From Patescibacteria group bacterium UBA2023 (GTDB lineage: Bacteria; Patescibacteriota; Gracilibacteria; BD1-5; UBA2023), in the NCBI GenBank assembly GCA_002335145.1, contig DDBV01000024.1, positions 36,097-100,096 of the forward strand: a DNA stretch of 64,000 nt, written 5' to 3'. Numbering within the stretch: position 1 is the first letter of the stretch; each line of letters begins with the position of its first letter. The notes under the pieces are model-generated. The model was not told the DNA's origin and did not search any database. It saw only the letters and a list, made by a program, of their open reading frames with translations. Below, in pieces: positions 9,621 to 19,441 of this stretch. A program made the translations under genes and the position numbers.

Positions 9621-10037
9621 ATGACTCGCTGAACTTTTTTCCTCCTCCTGCCGTGATACTTCCTGCGTTCGATGGAATTCAACGGAGACATGTACCCCGA
9701 AGGATACGGGGACATCGCGTTCGAGCTCTTGAGAGAAGTTCAAGATGCCGAGTCTTTCGAGGCGATGATCCTGAAATTCAACGCCCAAGCCCACAAGTAC
9801 CGAGACGAGACGACGTGTTTTCGGGGGGATATCCACGAGATGCGCCGACATATCGACATGACGAAGGATTCGTACTACGATTTCTGGTTCTCGGACTGGA
9901 TATTTATCAAGAACCTCTCCGGACGGAATTTCCCCCTCGTCGTTAAAAAGCCGTGATCTCCGAAGGGTTCGGCATTTCTACTCGGATGCGATGAAGCCGC
10001 CCGACTCCACTTCGGAGAGCTGTACGAATCGAAGTAG
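9621..10037 (+). CDS. Hypothetical protein in DUF2958 operon
   Basis: 138 residues in code 25; TGA-Gly codons occur near the N terminus and at 9954-9956, ending at TAG 10035-10037. The body is acidic with aromatic clusters (YGDIAFELLREVQDAESFEA, then DSYYDFWFSDWIFIKNLSGR). If ATG 9672 is used the protein is 121 residues and lacks the hydrophobic leader MTRGTFFLLLPGYFLRS. No family recognised. Last gene before a terminator at 10071-10097. Confidence 0.6.
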
Positions 10038-10070
10038 TCATCTACTCTCCCCTGTCACCTCCACCTACCC

Positions 10071-10097
10071 ACCCGCCGACCTTCGACGGGTTTTTTG
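10071..10097 (+). terminator. Terminator of DUF2958 operon
   Basis: Stem CCCGcCGA / TCGaCGGG with short loop followed by TTTTTT, 33 bp after the stop at 10037. Confidence 0.75.
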
Positions 10098-10250
10098 TTG
10101 TTTGTCGGTATTGGTATTTGCTTTGGTTTTGGCTTTAAATTCGGAAGAATCGGGATGTTCTCGAAGAGGGGAAATAAAATTGATTATGGATAATACGGAT
10201 TATTACCAGCCAGTAATGGCTTACCAGTCATACTTTTTAATAAATTTACC

Positions 10251-11213
10251 ATGAAATATCCTATCATAAAAATTATGGATAATAACTGCTATCCCAAACT
10301 TCCGGAAATCATATCGGAAAACGACGAGAAAGCCTCTCCGGAGGTCATGGAGACCCTCAAGACACTCATGGAGCGGGACTACTCGGATCACACGAAAAAA
10401 GCCCTGTTTCTCGATATACGCGAGTTCGTGCGGTGGTACGAAGGAGAATACGGGGAGCGTTTTACGTTCGGACGGATCATACGACAGGACATCATCGATT
10501 TTCGGGAATCCCTGAAACGACTCGGAAGAGCTGTCGCCACGATCAATCGCAAGCTCGCCTCGCTCCGGCTCTTTTTCGAGGTGGCCGTCGAACTCGAATA
10601 CATCAAGAAAAATCCCGTCCATGGGGTCAAATCCCTCCCGTCGCAAAGCCTCTCGCCGAAATGACTCACCCACCAAGAAGCGAGACGATTCATGAAGGAG
10701 GTGGAGATACGCGACAATATCCGGGACAAGGCCGTCATCGGCCTCATGCTCTATGCAGGATTGAGAGTCGGAGAAGTCGTTCGTCTGAGGGACGACCAAG
10801 TACATATCGCCCAGCGGAGCGGCCACGTCCTCATCGCCCATTCAAAGGGAGGAAAGACCCGGAAAGTACCGCTCGTATCGCACCTTCGAGAGATTCTGAC
10901 AGAGTACCAGTCCCGAAGGAAACAGAAGCCCGCCGGATCCGAAACCGTCCCATTTCTTTTTCCTTGAAGGAATTGACCCATGATGGATATCACGGTTACG
11001 AAGATATGCGAGAAATACTCGGAATTGTCATCGGTTCCCGTCCACCCCCACCGTCTCCGCCATACGTTCGCATATGCCTATCTCGCATCCAATCCGTGAG
11101 ATTTGGTCGGACTCGCACAGATCATGGGACACTCGGATATCAATACCACGTCGATCTATACGCAAAACCGTCTGGAAGACCTCCAAGAACGGATTGAGAA
11201 TATGCCCGTGTAA
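10251..11213 (+). CDS. Tyrosine recombinase (XerC/D-type integrase)
   Basis: 320 residues with at least four in-frame TGA-Gly codons (10662, 10965, 10974 and 11097 regions). The N-terminal SAM-like core-binding domain covers about 30-130. The catalytic domain shows all expected residues: Arg in YAGLRVGEVVRL, Lys in SKGGKTRKVPL, His-x-x-Arg in HPHRLRHTFA, His in LAQIMGHSDI and the nucleophilic Tyr in TSIYTQNRL. It should cut and rejoin DNA through a 3'-phosphotyrosine, either integrating the element or resolving dimers. Start at 10251 or 10275 (MDNN) cannot be decided; a nearly identical stretch ATTATGGATAATA occurs twice (about 10182 and 10272) around the start. Its position inside a region carrying two serine recombinases suggests a composite element. 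Confidence 0.92.
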
Positions 11214-11291
11214 CGGCCGTAGAAAAGGGAAAAAGCCCTTGCGAACGTGAAGAAACAATGCTACCATTTTCGGGAGCATTTTTCTTTTTCC

Positions 11292-13421
11292 ATGTCTCTC
11301 GATTCCTTCAAGAGATCACCTCCCGAAGACGGCTCCGCCTCGCTACGGCCGAAAGAGGGATTTCAAGGAACCCAGACCCCCGACGTTTTCAAATTCGCCC
11401 AAGAATACCAAGCCGCGAAAGAGATAAGTTCCCGAGCGGAGCTCATGAGTGTCCTGCGGGATATCCTCGACACTCGTGAGGCCGGACAGTGCCTCCGAAC
11501 GGGAAAATGGTATGTCGAGAGTGCCACGGACGGCGTATGGCTCTCGCCCATAGAGCTCGCAGGGAAGCCGGATCGTCCGAAATCGTTTCTCGCCTACTCG
11601 AAGCTCGATGATTTTTTCACGGATGCCGCCGTACCGAGTATTGTGGCCGATGCGGTAGATCCAAACCATCAGGCGGCCGAGGCGGGAAAAACAGTCGGAA
11701 AGACCATCGGGGAATCTTTAGTCGCAAAAGAAAAAGCCGAAACCGAAAAGAAGGCGGTCGCTCTCGCGGATATTCTCGCTCAAAATCCGTTTACCTCGAA
11801 CTTCCACTCGTTCGGGGATTTCGTCTCGTCGAACGCGAACGATTTTCATGCCACGGTTAGAAGCGGGAACCTCGCCTTTGACGGACATCCGTCCCGTACC
11901 GACCTCGTAAAAAAGGTACAGGCCGTCCTTCCCGAATATTCCGATCCTCACGGCAAGATTCACGAGGAGAAGAGAGAAAAGCTCGTATCCGGCGAGTGGG
12001 TGAAAGAGACGACTCGGAGCCTCGACCGAACAATCGCCAAGTACGAAGCCATGCCGTGAAATCATGGACGCATGACCGAACTGTTCATGAATCTCCGTCT
12101 CGGGTTATCTCAGGATGCGGATGCTCCGCCTATCGGATTACAGGATGGGGAATCACTCCGTCGCGTCATAGACCTCGCGGATTATCTCGGAGATTCCAAC
12201 TACTCCGGAACGAAACCCAATCTGCTCGATGCTCCGTGAGACGTCATCAATGTCGTGCGATATTCGGCCTCTTTCAGCACGCAGGAAGCTATCGCACTGC
12301 TTCGGGATGGGACGAGTGGAATGCTCCACAAAATCTGACCGGAAGACGCTCCGTATGAACGGATCGCGAGAAACGCCATTGTCTGACCGGATGGAAAAAA
12401 GCCCGAAGGAACAATCGAAGGGATCGCCTTTGAAATATCCCGCTTCCCCACCGCCGTAGCCGCAGGAGGAATAGACGGAGCCCTTGAGGTCGTCCAGTCG
12501 TGAGTCGATCTCGCATTCGTACCGGACAAGATCGCCGGAAACATCGCTTCGCTCGGACAGGTGCTCTGGAATGACTCCCCCGCCGTCCTCGATGCCATTT
12601 CAAAGAGCATAGACGGATCTGCCGACCGAGCCTACATCTGTTCGTACATCGCGGCCGTTCTTTTCGTGTCGGTCGAGTTATGACCCCTCGGCCTTATTCC
12701 CGCCATGCGGTCGATCCAAGCCCTCCTCGCTCGTGCATGAGTCGATCCCGAAACCATCGCCAAGATCTCCGAAGGTCTTCAACCCGTCGTGCAAAAAGCC
12801 CAAGCCCTGTCGGAACAAGCCAAACGCCTGAATCCGATTCCCGAAGACAAGCTCCCGAACGCCGCCACGGTACGGAAACTCTGAAAAGAAGCGTTCGGAC
12901 GTTCCGATGATCTCAATACGGTTCGGGGAACCGCCTCAAAGGGGGCTGAGGCCGCCGAAGAACAAGCAAGAAAAACGACCTCGGAGACATTGGGACAACT
13001 TGCATCCGCAACGGTCGTCGCCGACACTTTCGCCACCAAAATACTAACCGAACTCAACGGGGAAGGATCGATAAAAGACAAAGCAGGTCTCGCCATAGAC
13101 CTATGTTTGAAGGATTTCTCGAAGAATGAAAAATTCGTTCAAGCGAATCTCAGCGAACTAAAAAAAGGAGCGTCTACTGTCCTCACCTATCGCCTTACCC
13201 TCCTTGAAGAAAAAACCAACGAGGTGCGGGAAGTTTTTGAGAAAGAGGCGATCCCTTTGTCGGTAGGATATCTTGATGCTCTTTCCCAAAAGCTCGAAAA
13301 CCCCAACGCTCTTACGGAATTTTTGGGAAAAGTTGAACTACACTACTCATCCGCACCTACCAATCCTATTACGGAAGAACTTATTAAGCTATTAAAGAAA
13401 CCCGAAAGATCTACTCAATAA
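11292..13421 (+). CDS. Large mobile-element protein of unknown function
   Basis: 709 residues only in code 25, with TGA-Gly at 12057, 12237, 12339, 12387 and further positions; under the standard code it decays into fragments. Hydrophilic N-terminal third, a central Ala/Gly-rich and partly hydrophobic part (IAAVLFVSVELGPLGLIPAM, about 460-480, possible membrane or buried helix), and a Lys/Glu-rich helical C terminus ending LLKKPERSTQ. No enzymatic motif recognised. ATG at 11247 would add 15 residues. Its last 11 bases overlap the convergent gene on the minus strand. Size and place, after the integrase, suggest a structural or transfer function, which is a guess. Confidence 0.6.
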
Positions 13422-14025
13422 AAAATGCACACACTCAAAGATCAAAAATAGCGGAATCATCGTTATACGTTTTCGCGGGAATATTCTTTGTATCTTTTAG
13501 CACTTGAAAGGAGAATGTTCCGTTTTCATTCGTAATAATTCGCATTCACGGAGCCTGCGTTACCCACCACTTCCGAACAGGAGTGAGTCTCCCCATTTCC
13601 TTACGAAGATTCATATACTCTTGACCCTTTTCACCAAACCAAATAATGTTTCAAGAAGCGGTCGGGACTACAATAAAACCACGGTTCCCTGTCTCGGAGA
13701 TGATTTTGGTTCCGAGGTTATCAAACGGCCTGCTTCTCCCCATCAAAAGAGTCTCCTCGCCGTGGTAATTCTCGGTTATGAGCTGTTTCGTCTTCTCGGG
13801 ATTAAATTTGTCATCCTGTCCGTCATTCGTTTCAGAGACGGAGGAGACGTTCACGAGCCCGTTTACTGCCCCTTTCACTCGGACAACCACCTCCCCTGCC
13901 TTACCAACGGGTAAAATCTCAACGGGAGGAACAATATCGGAAGGTCGAACAATGGCCGGCTTCAGCATCGTTTGTGGCCGGACTGGGATTGTATCGTGAT
14001 CGATGGAAAAGGCGTCAAGTACCAT
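13411..14025 (-). CDS. Hypothetical protein
   Basis: 204 residues in code 25, from ATG 14025 to TAG 13411-13413, with TGA-Gly in the middle (after VVPTAS) and near the C terminus. A Pro/Val-rich N terminus (VRPSDIVPPVEILPVGKAGE) leads to a mixed alpha/beta middle and an aromatic C-terminal part (EKGQEYMNLRKEMGRLTPVR). No signal peptide, no recognised family. Convergent with the preceding large protein and followed upstream by other minus-strand element genes. Confidence 0.6.
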
Positions 14026-14141
14026 AGACGGGGTTTAATCCCTTCCAGTATACCACGCTTCCCATAAAATCTCAATGATTTAGTCGATACGCCCCAAATA
14101 AAAGGACTATCTTTCGATAGCCCCTTTTTCTTGTCTCGAAA

Positions 14142-14504
14142 CTACTGGAGGAAAAGGTCGTCCGTGTAATTTTTGATGATCTTTCGAGCCCGCAGAAGTT
14201 CGTCGAGATCGGAGACGAATCGTCGAATATCCGGAAAACAAAACACTCTCCGAACAAGAATGACGGTATCTTCGCTCGTATTCCGAGACGAGTAGAGAAA
14301 AGCGTGGATCTTCGCCGAAGTATCTACGAGGATCGATAATCTCGCCTTGTCCGGAAGAAGCATATTAAATCTTCCGACCGGTTCGAAGACCCCGAAGGCG
14401 AAGAATTTTCCCGCGTCTACGAATTTCTTGTCGTTCTTCTTAAAAAAGTTTTCAAGCTCGATGATGAGATTTGCCCGATCATAGTTTCGATTGACCGTAA
14501 TCAT
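14142..14504 (-). CDS. Hypothetical protein
   Basis: 120 residues, ATG 14504 to TAG. Mixed alpha/beta with MITVNRNYDRANLIIELENF at the start and a C-terminal LDELLRARKIIKNYTDDLFL helix. No family recognised. It begins just beyond a terminator (14507-14537) that closes the upstream sigma-like gene, so it needs its own promoter or readthrough. Confidence 0.6.
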   Translation of the reverse strand: MITVNRNYDRANLIIELENFFKKNDKKFVDAGKFFAFGVFEPVGRFNMLLPDKARLSILVDTSAKIHAFLYSSRNTSEDTVILVRRVFCFPDIRRFVSDLDELLRARKIIKNYTDDLFLQ

Positions 14505-14506
14505 AA

Positions 14507-14537
14507 AAATGGGGGTTAGGAATATGCCCCCTAATTT
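14507..14537 (-). terminator. Terminator of the sigma-like gene
   Basis: On the minus strand a GGGGG...CCCCC stem with an 11-nt loop is followed by ATTTTT, 20 bp after the stop of the sigma-like gene. Confidence 0.7.
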
Positions 14538-14555
14538 TATTGCCTTCCTTGCGAA

Positions 14556-16490
14556 TTATTCGTGTCCTGTGTTTTCTTGTTTCTTTCGCTCGGCCTCCCA
14601 CTGTTCCCGTTTCCATTCTTTCTTGTTGTCCTCCCTCGTGTGCTTGGATCTCGAAGGGACGGGATGGGCTCGGTACTCGTACCCCGTCTTTTTATAGCAT
14701 TCGTCGAACCGCTCCTTGAACGCCTTGAAGTGCTTCGAGACATAGGCCGTACTGACCCCGAGAATCTGCTCCGCGAGCATCTGTTGGTTCATCGCGTCGA
14801 GCGTTTCCGAGTCGTGGGCTTCGTACCAATTCGGTTCGGACTTGTTCTTGAAATCGAAAAAGGAGAGGTAGTCGATATTGAAGCGGTCTTCGACTCCCGA
14901 TACCTCATTCGTCCGTTCGTATTCGCGAAGCAGTTGTCGGAATTCGCCGATCGTCATGTACGAATCGCTGAATGCCACGGCCATGATTTTTTCAAGGATC
15001 GAAAGACCGAGTTTCTTATGGGTCTTCATGACGAATCCGAGTTCCCCTTCTCTCTCCGGACGGATTTCACGATCAAGGATGGCGGTATAGGCATCCTGTC
15101 AGAGTTTTTCGTCGGTGTTCTCCTGGTCGGACATGACTCCCTCCCCTCCCGCCGATACGCGGTCGATGAGAAAAGACAGGAGGGAGATCAGTCGGTGTTC
15201 CAAGACCGTTTCGTTTTCCCCGAGCGAACGAAGAAAAAGCGTGAAGCGTTTCCGGAAAGATTTCACCCCGACGTCCTTGAGTGTCGGAAAGGCTTCTCAC
15301 AGACCATTTCAGGTTCGGATCGTTTTACTGAAACCACTCGAAAGAGTCCCGAACAACGCCCCGTACTTCGGGAGGATTTCCGAGAGAGCCTCGTCCGAAA
15401 TCGTCTCCGGGGAGAGCATGAGGGTGACGAGGGCGTGTTCCTCGGTACAGTGAGCGAGCGGAAGGGCCTCTCCTTCGATGAGTTTTGCCAAGAAGGATTT
15501 GGAATGGGGACGGTCATCGGACGCCTGTACGCGGCTTTCGAGCCGCTTCTTGATACGCTCCACCAGTTCTTTCGCTTGGTCGGAGAGATGCCACTCCCCC
15601 GTGTCGTCTTCCCAGTCGTCGAGGACGGTACGGATGAGGCCGAGGATCGCTTGGTTTTCGCCTCCCGCATCTCCCGCGCGTTCTTCCGAGAGGGCTATCT
15701 TCGCCCCCTTGCGGATGCTCCAGTAGGCGTAGTTCGAGAGTCCCGTCTTGCAGGAGTCGGGATCGTACTTCGAGAGGGCTTGGAGAAATCCCATGATTCA
15801 TCCTTCGACCACCTCCTCGGAATACTCGAAGATTCCAGAGAAACGCTTGATGGCGTGTCGTATCAAGCCCGAATTGTTCGCGACGAGAATGTTTCGTATT
15901 CGCTCCGAAAGACTCGGAAAGAGTTCTTGTGAGACGACCGTCCCGTCCGCCAGTACGAACGGCTCTCCACGCAAGATACGTATGAGGTCGTCCTGAACGG
16001 GCGATTTCGATCACGACTCCTCCTGCGTGTCTCCATCTTGGTCGCCATCCCCTTCTTCGTCATCGGTTTGCGGATCGCTTCACTCCCCTTCCGACGCGAT
16101 ATCCACACCACCTCGGTCGATAGAGTCTCGTTCTCCGGGAGTCCCGTCGAGGTAGTAGCCGTTCTTGAGAAACGTCCCGATATCCCACTTCATCTCCCCG
16201 TAGAGCACCCGACGGATGCACGAATCCCAAAAAGTGTCCGAGAGGAATATCGCAAATTCGTCTTTCGTGAGTCCGGACAAGGGTTTCCCGTCCTCGATCA
16301 GGCTCCGGAGGATCGGATGGAAGCGTTCTTGCGGGGATGGAATGCCGATGTGCATGGGGAAGGTGTCAGGATATGGGAGAACGCTCTTCTGTTTTTCTTT
16401 GCGTGTAAGAGGGTAATCCCGAAGCCGAAGTTTTCAAGAAAAATGAAAAAAGTCGCTTTTTCCGGAAACCGTTTTTCGACTCGAAGACAT
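14556..16490 (-). CDS. Element-encoded sigma-70-like protein
   Basis: 644 residues as one code-25 frame; standard-code ORFs show only pieces. Residues about 185-255 match sigma-70 region 2: LVANNSGLIRHAIKRFSG, EEVVEGGIMGFLQALSKYDP and TGLSNYAYWSIRKGAKIAL correspond to the core-binding and -10 recognition helices (compare the SYAxWWIR pattern). A linker of about 260 residues replaces the compact region 3, and near the C terminus AEQILGVSTAYVSKHFKAFK is a helix-turn-helix like region 4 or a related HTH, followed by a very basic tail. The N-terminal 180 residues are acidic and unrecognised. It should redirect RNA polymerase to element promoters; the acidic N terminus could be autoinhibitory. The start at 16490 lies inside the duplicated segment 16453-16531; ATG 16355 is an alternative. 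Confidence 0.75.
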
Positions 16491-16531
16491 ATATATTCAT
16501 GTAGCTTCTTACCCTCCCTGCCTATGTAGAA
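16453..16531. repeat. Duplicated upstream element, copy A
   Basis: About 79 bp nearly identical to 17556-17632. The conserved core includes TTTTTCGACTCGAAGACATA, then TATATTCATGTA and, after a variable 17-nt part, GCCTATGTAGAAT. Copy A contains the start of the sigma-like gene on the minus strand and is followed on the plus strand by a transcript-sized stretch ending in a terminator at 16690-16717. Probably a regulatory region recognised by an element-specific factor. Confidence 0.6.
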
Positions 16532-16689
16532 TATCCGATGCTTTTTCGGGAGATCCCGAATCCGATATCCGATCCATCGCCCCGACATGGGGTATTTTTT
16601 GTCGCGTCGTCAGACAGGGCATCATTCGGGACAAATCATACGATATCCCTGCGGAAATTCCGCCGATGACCGAATGACGACACATGTTT

Positions 16690-16717
16690 CAGCGTTCTAA
16701 ATTTGGAACGCTTTTTA
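16690..16717 (+). terminator. Terminator upstream of the 16.7-kb gene
   Basis: Stem AGCGTTC / GGAACGCT (loop TAAATTT) followed by TTTTTAT. It lies about 160 bp after repeat copy A and just before the ATG at 16739, so it may end a short transcript begun in the repeat or attenuate the next gene. Confidence 0.65.
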
Positions 16718-16738
16718 TATTCTTTCAATTTTTAAATT

Positions 16739-17536
16739 ATGCGAAATATTAAATTTTATGTAAAAACCGGAGAGTTCAAACTCGCCGATACGTCTTTTTC
16801 TTCCGTACATTTCTTCAACCTCTGAACGAAAGTGAAGCGGGTCGTCGAATACGGCGGAAAGGTGTACTACTCGAATTACCTAAGCCCCGGACAAACGGAC
16901 GGAATCATCCTGCGAGATAGTCAGCTCGACCGTTTCGAGTACAACGGAAAAACGGTCTTCACGCTTGAAGAGCTTGCTTCTCTCGCGAAAATACTCGGAA
17001 AGGAGCGATTCAAAATGAACTGCAAGTACATTTTCCTCGGCGTCTGTCGGAAAATCGTCGCCGGAGATTTCGGCGGGGAACAGCAGGTCTCCATCGAGAC
17101 GAGCGAATCGGGACTGCCGGAAAATCCGATGCAGGCGAACAAGTGGTATGCCATGTGCGGCGTAACGAATGAAAGGTCTCGTTACCAAAACAAGCGTTTG
17201 AGAACAGCTCATCTCGATTCCGAGCCATTGCCGGAAGATATCCAAAGCCATGTTCGCAAGATCCGAGGGGAAATCAATCGGTACAACGAAATGTACGCTT
17301 CGGATGATCCCCTCCGATTCATACAAGTCGCGGATTTCACGGGAGATCCGACTCCGACTGTTTCGGAAGTTCAATCCTTTCAGGAATGCGAACGCGTCAT
17401 GTATGCCGAGGATTTGCCGAAGGGATACGAAGAGGAATTATTTCGCCTCGGGGCGGAGATTTCTGCGGATTTCGATCGACAGATACGAGAACATCCGGAA
17501 TCGTACCAAGATCTTCGGGATACCGAAATCGACTAG
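16739..17536 (+). CDS. Hypothetical element protein
   Basis: 265 residues, ATG 16739 to TAG 17534-17536, one early TGA-Gly (16823-16825, after VHFFNL). An N-terminal beta-rich part (IKFYVKTGEFKLADTSFSSV) precedes a mixed domain with four Cys and an acidic helical C terminus. No signal peptide or known domain. Preceded by a terminator hairpin at 16690-16717 and a long AT-rich stretch that may hold its promoter. Confidence 0.6.
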
Positions 17537-17555
17537 GCCGTAGAAAGAAAAATCG

Positions 17556-17632
17556 TTTTTTCGGAAATCGTTTTTCGACTCGAAGACATATATATTCATG
17601 TATCCTCTAACTTTCTTGCCTATGTAGAATTA
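17556..17632. repeat. Duplicated upstream element, copy B
   Basis: Second copy of the segment at 16453-16531, separated by about 1.1 kb. As in copy A, it is followed on the plus strand by about 110 bp and then by terminator-like hairpins (17738-17766 and 17796-17825). On the minus strand it retains the first codons of the sigma-like gene but hits TAG after 17 codons. Confidence 0.6.
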
Positions 17633-17842
17633 CCAAATCATCGATCCGGAAACGAATGAATCGTTTTCGAGCATTTCGAGAAAATTCAAACGAGTTTTTT
17701 CACACCTTACGGATAATTTCATGGACATCGTTTCATAGTCCTCGGCCTGATGGTCGGGGACTTTTCGATGTTCCTTTGGATTTTCCGACTCACTTCTCGC
17801 CGCTTGGCGGGGAGATTTTTTATTTTCACCACACAACAAATT
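17633..17842 (+). terminator. Gap with two successive terminator-like hairpins
   Basis: Hairpin GTCCtCGGCC/GGTCGgGGAC plus TTTT at 17738-17766, and CTCGCC/GGCGGGGAG plus ATTTTTT at 17796-17825. An open stretch before the first hairpin (about 17633-17738, ending TAG) has no normal start codon, so a small RNA is more likely than a protein. Confidence 0.5.
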
Positions 17843-18460
17843 ATGAATCACGCTTACCATTCCAAAAAACCCGTTCTTTCAAAGAGAAGAAAGCTCGAAA
17901 AAGCAATCATAGAAGAGTGGGAACTTTCTCCTATATACGTCAGCCTCGTGTTCCAGTTTGCCACGACGCAACACCGCGATCTCTTCGCTCGGGACTTCAA
18001 TAGTCACATTACCGATTCTGAGCCGTGGGCGTGACAAAATCTCGTTTTCGATTTTTACGACAACATACAGTCTGTCGGGATGGACACGATGGGCGACGCC
18101 AACTCGTTAGTGATCTGGTTCGAGGCGACCGGAGAAGAATCTCTCGGAATGCTTTTTAAGTTTTTCGATCAACATCCGTCAATGCGAGATACCTGCGATG
18201 ATGTTTTGCTCGAAGTTTCTTGGCAAAACAAGATGGGCAGAAGAGAAGAGACCTACTTCAGCTTTCAATATGTCGTAGGGTCGCACGTCTTTTCTCACGG
18301 ATCTTTCCCATGGTTTACATCGACTGACGAGAACGGCGAAGAAGTCACGCATACGTGCGTCCTGACGTGGGCGGATTTGAACGCGCTCCACAAAGGCGTG
18401 CCACGACTCAACGATCTTCTCACATGGAAGAAGAAAAAAATGAACGGAACCATGAGATAG
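17843..18460 (+). CDS. Hypothetical element protein
   Basis: 205 residues in code 25, one TGA-Gly at 18032-18034 (after SEPWA). Basic N terminus (KKPVLSKRRKLEKAIIEEWE) followed by an acidic globular alpha/beta region with many aromatic residues and a basic C terminus (TWKKKKMNGTMR). No family recognised, no signal peptide. Single-gene transcript bounded by hairpins before it and a terminator at 18486-18515. Confidence 0.65.
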
Positions 18461-18485
18461 TTCGATATTTCCCATCCGTAAGCCA

Positions 18486-18515
18486 GAAGCCCCTTACGCG
18501 GGGCTTCTTTTTTAT
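18486..18515 (+). terminator. Terminator
   Basis: GAAGCCCC / GGGGCTTC stem with TTACGC loop followed by TTTTTTATTT, 25 bp after the stop at 18460. Confidence 0.85.
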
Positions 18516-18540
18516 TTCCTCACCGTAAAACGCCGAAAAA

Positions 18541-19377
18541 ATGAACAACCCTCTTTTACCTCACGATAACACCCCTGCCACATGCAATAACAGCAGTTCA
18601 GATTTCAGCTCTCTCGAAGAGAGCTTTTTACACTCGAAAGAGTTTTCTCAGGCCTTTCAGATCATCATGGATTTCGATTCGTGACGGCTTGGATCGGTTC
18701 CGCTCGACAAAAACGCCTACGGGATTTCGAGACACTGGAAAATCCACAAAACCAATATCGAGGGTGGAATACCCAAAAAGATCGAGCTCTACGCGTATTT
18801 TCCGCGAGAAGTCCTTGAGGATTTTCTCGCAAGCGTTTCAAAACGGTTCCGATTCGCCGAGAAAACCAAAGCACCCCACAATATCTACTACGTCGCCCTC
18901 GCACTCGATAAAAACAAAGTCTACACATCGGATTGGAAGGAGTATTCGGGAAGCCGACACGGGTACAAACACGAACTGACCCAACTCGTCTCCCACCGCC
19001 GAGAATGCTACCTCCTGAGAATCTACCGCCTCGTGAAGCCGGAAGAAAACGACTACTTCAAACTGGAGTTTTCGTACATGAAACAAGGCGAGAAAAAGAG
19101 TATTCGGTCGGCCTACGCCCTGAATAAATTCAAGAGCCTGACGGAACTCGCAAGAAAAATCGAACAAATCCACGAACCCGTGCACAATCCCGACGACTAC
19201 TCGGGAGGATGTACGATTGAAGCATTCGAGGAGGCCGTCCGAACGGGACTCGCGGAAGAACGACCGAAACAAACGGTACAAAACCCCGACCAACTCTCCC
19301 TCTTCGACTCCGACGAGACGGAATCGCTTCTTCCCGATTTTCCGACTGAGGGATACGAAGATACGGAAACGGTCTAA
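18541..19377 (+). CDS. Hypothetical element protein
   Basis: 278 residues from ATG 18541, one TGA-Gly near codon 48 (after MDFDS). N-terminal Ser/Asn-rich segment, then an alpha/beta region (YGISRHWKIHKTNIEGGIPK, later NIYYVALALDKNKVYTSDWK) and an acidic C terminus ending in DQLSLFDSDETESLLPDFP, a pattern resembling clamp-binding or degron tails (QLSLF fits a beta-clamp-binding motif). That would suggest a link to replication, an inference only. No known domain. Upstream of the second serine recombinase. Confidence 0.62.
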
Positions 19378-19385
19378 AATCGGGG

Positions 19386-19412
19386 TTTGAGCTTCGTAAA
19401 GCCGTTATATAA
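19386..19412 (+). promoter_or_regulatory. Promoter of second serine recombinase
   Basis: TTGAGC and TATAAT separated by 15 bp, about 30 bp before the recombinase ATG. The spacing is shorter than ideal. Confidence 0.45.
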
Positions 19413-19441
19413 TACTCATTTACATTCTAAAAGTTATCAGC

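Noticed and set aside
15134-15309. Apparent frameshift inside the sigma-like gene
   Set aside because: My first translation slipped at a G-run; after recount the frame is continuous from 16490 to 14556.
14562-15932. 456-codon plus-strand ORF
   Set aside because: It is the antisense shadow of the sigma-like gene; composition is Phe/Arg/Glu-rich without domain logic, while the minus frame carries sigma region 2.
17633-17738. Small ORF after repeat copy B
   Set aside because: No usable start codon after the in-frame TAG; a non-coding transcript is more likely.
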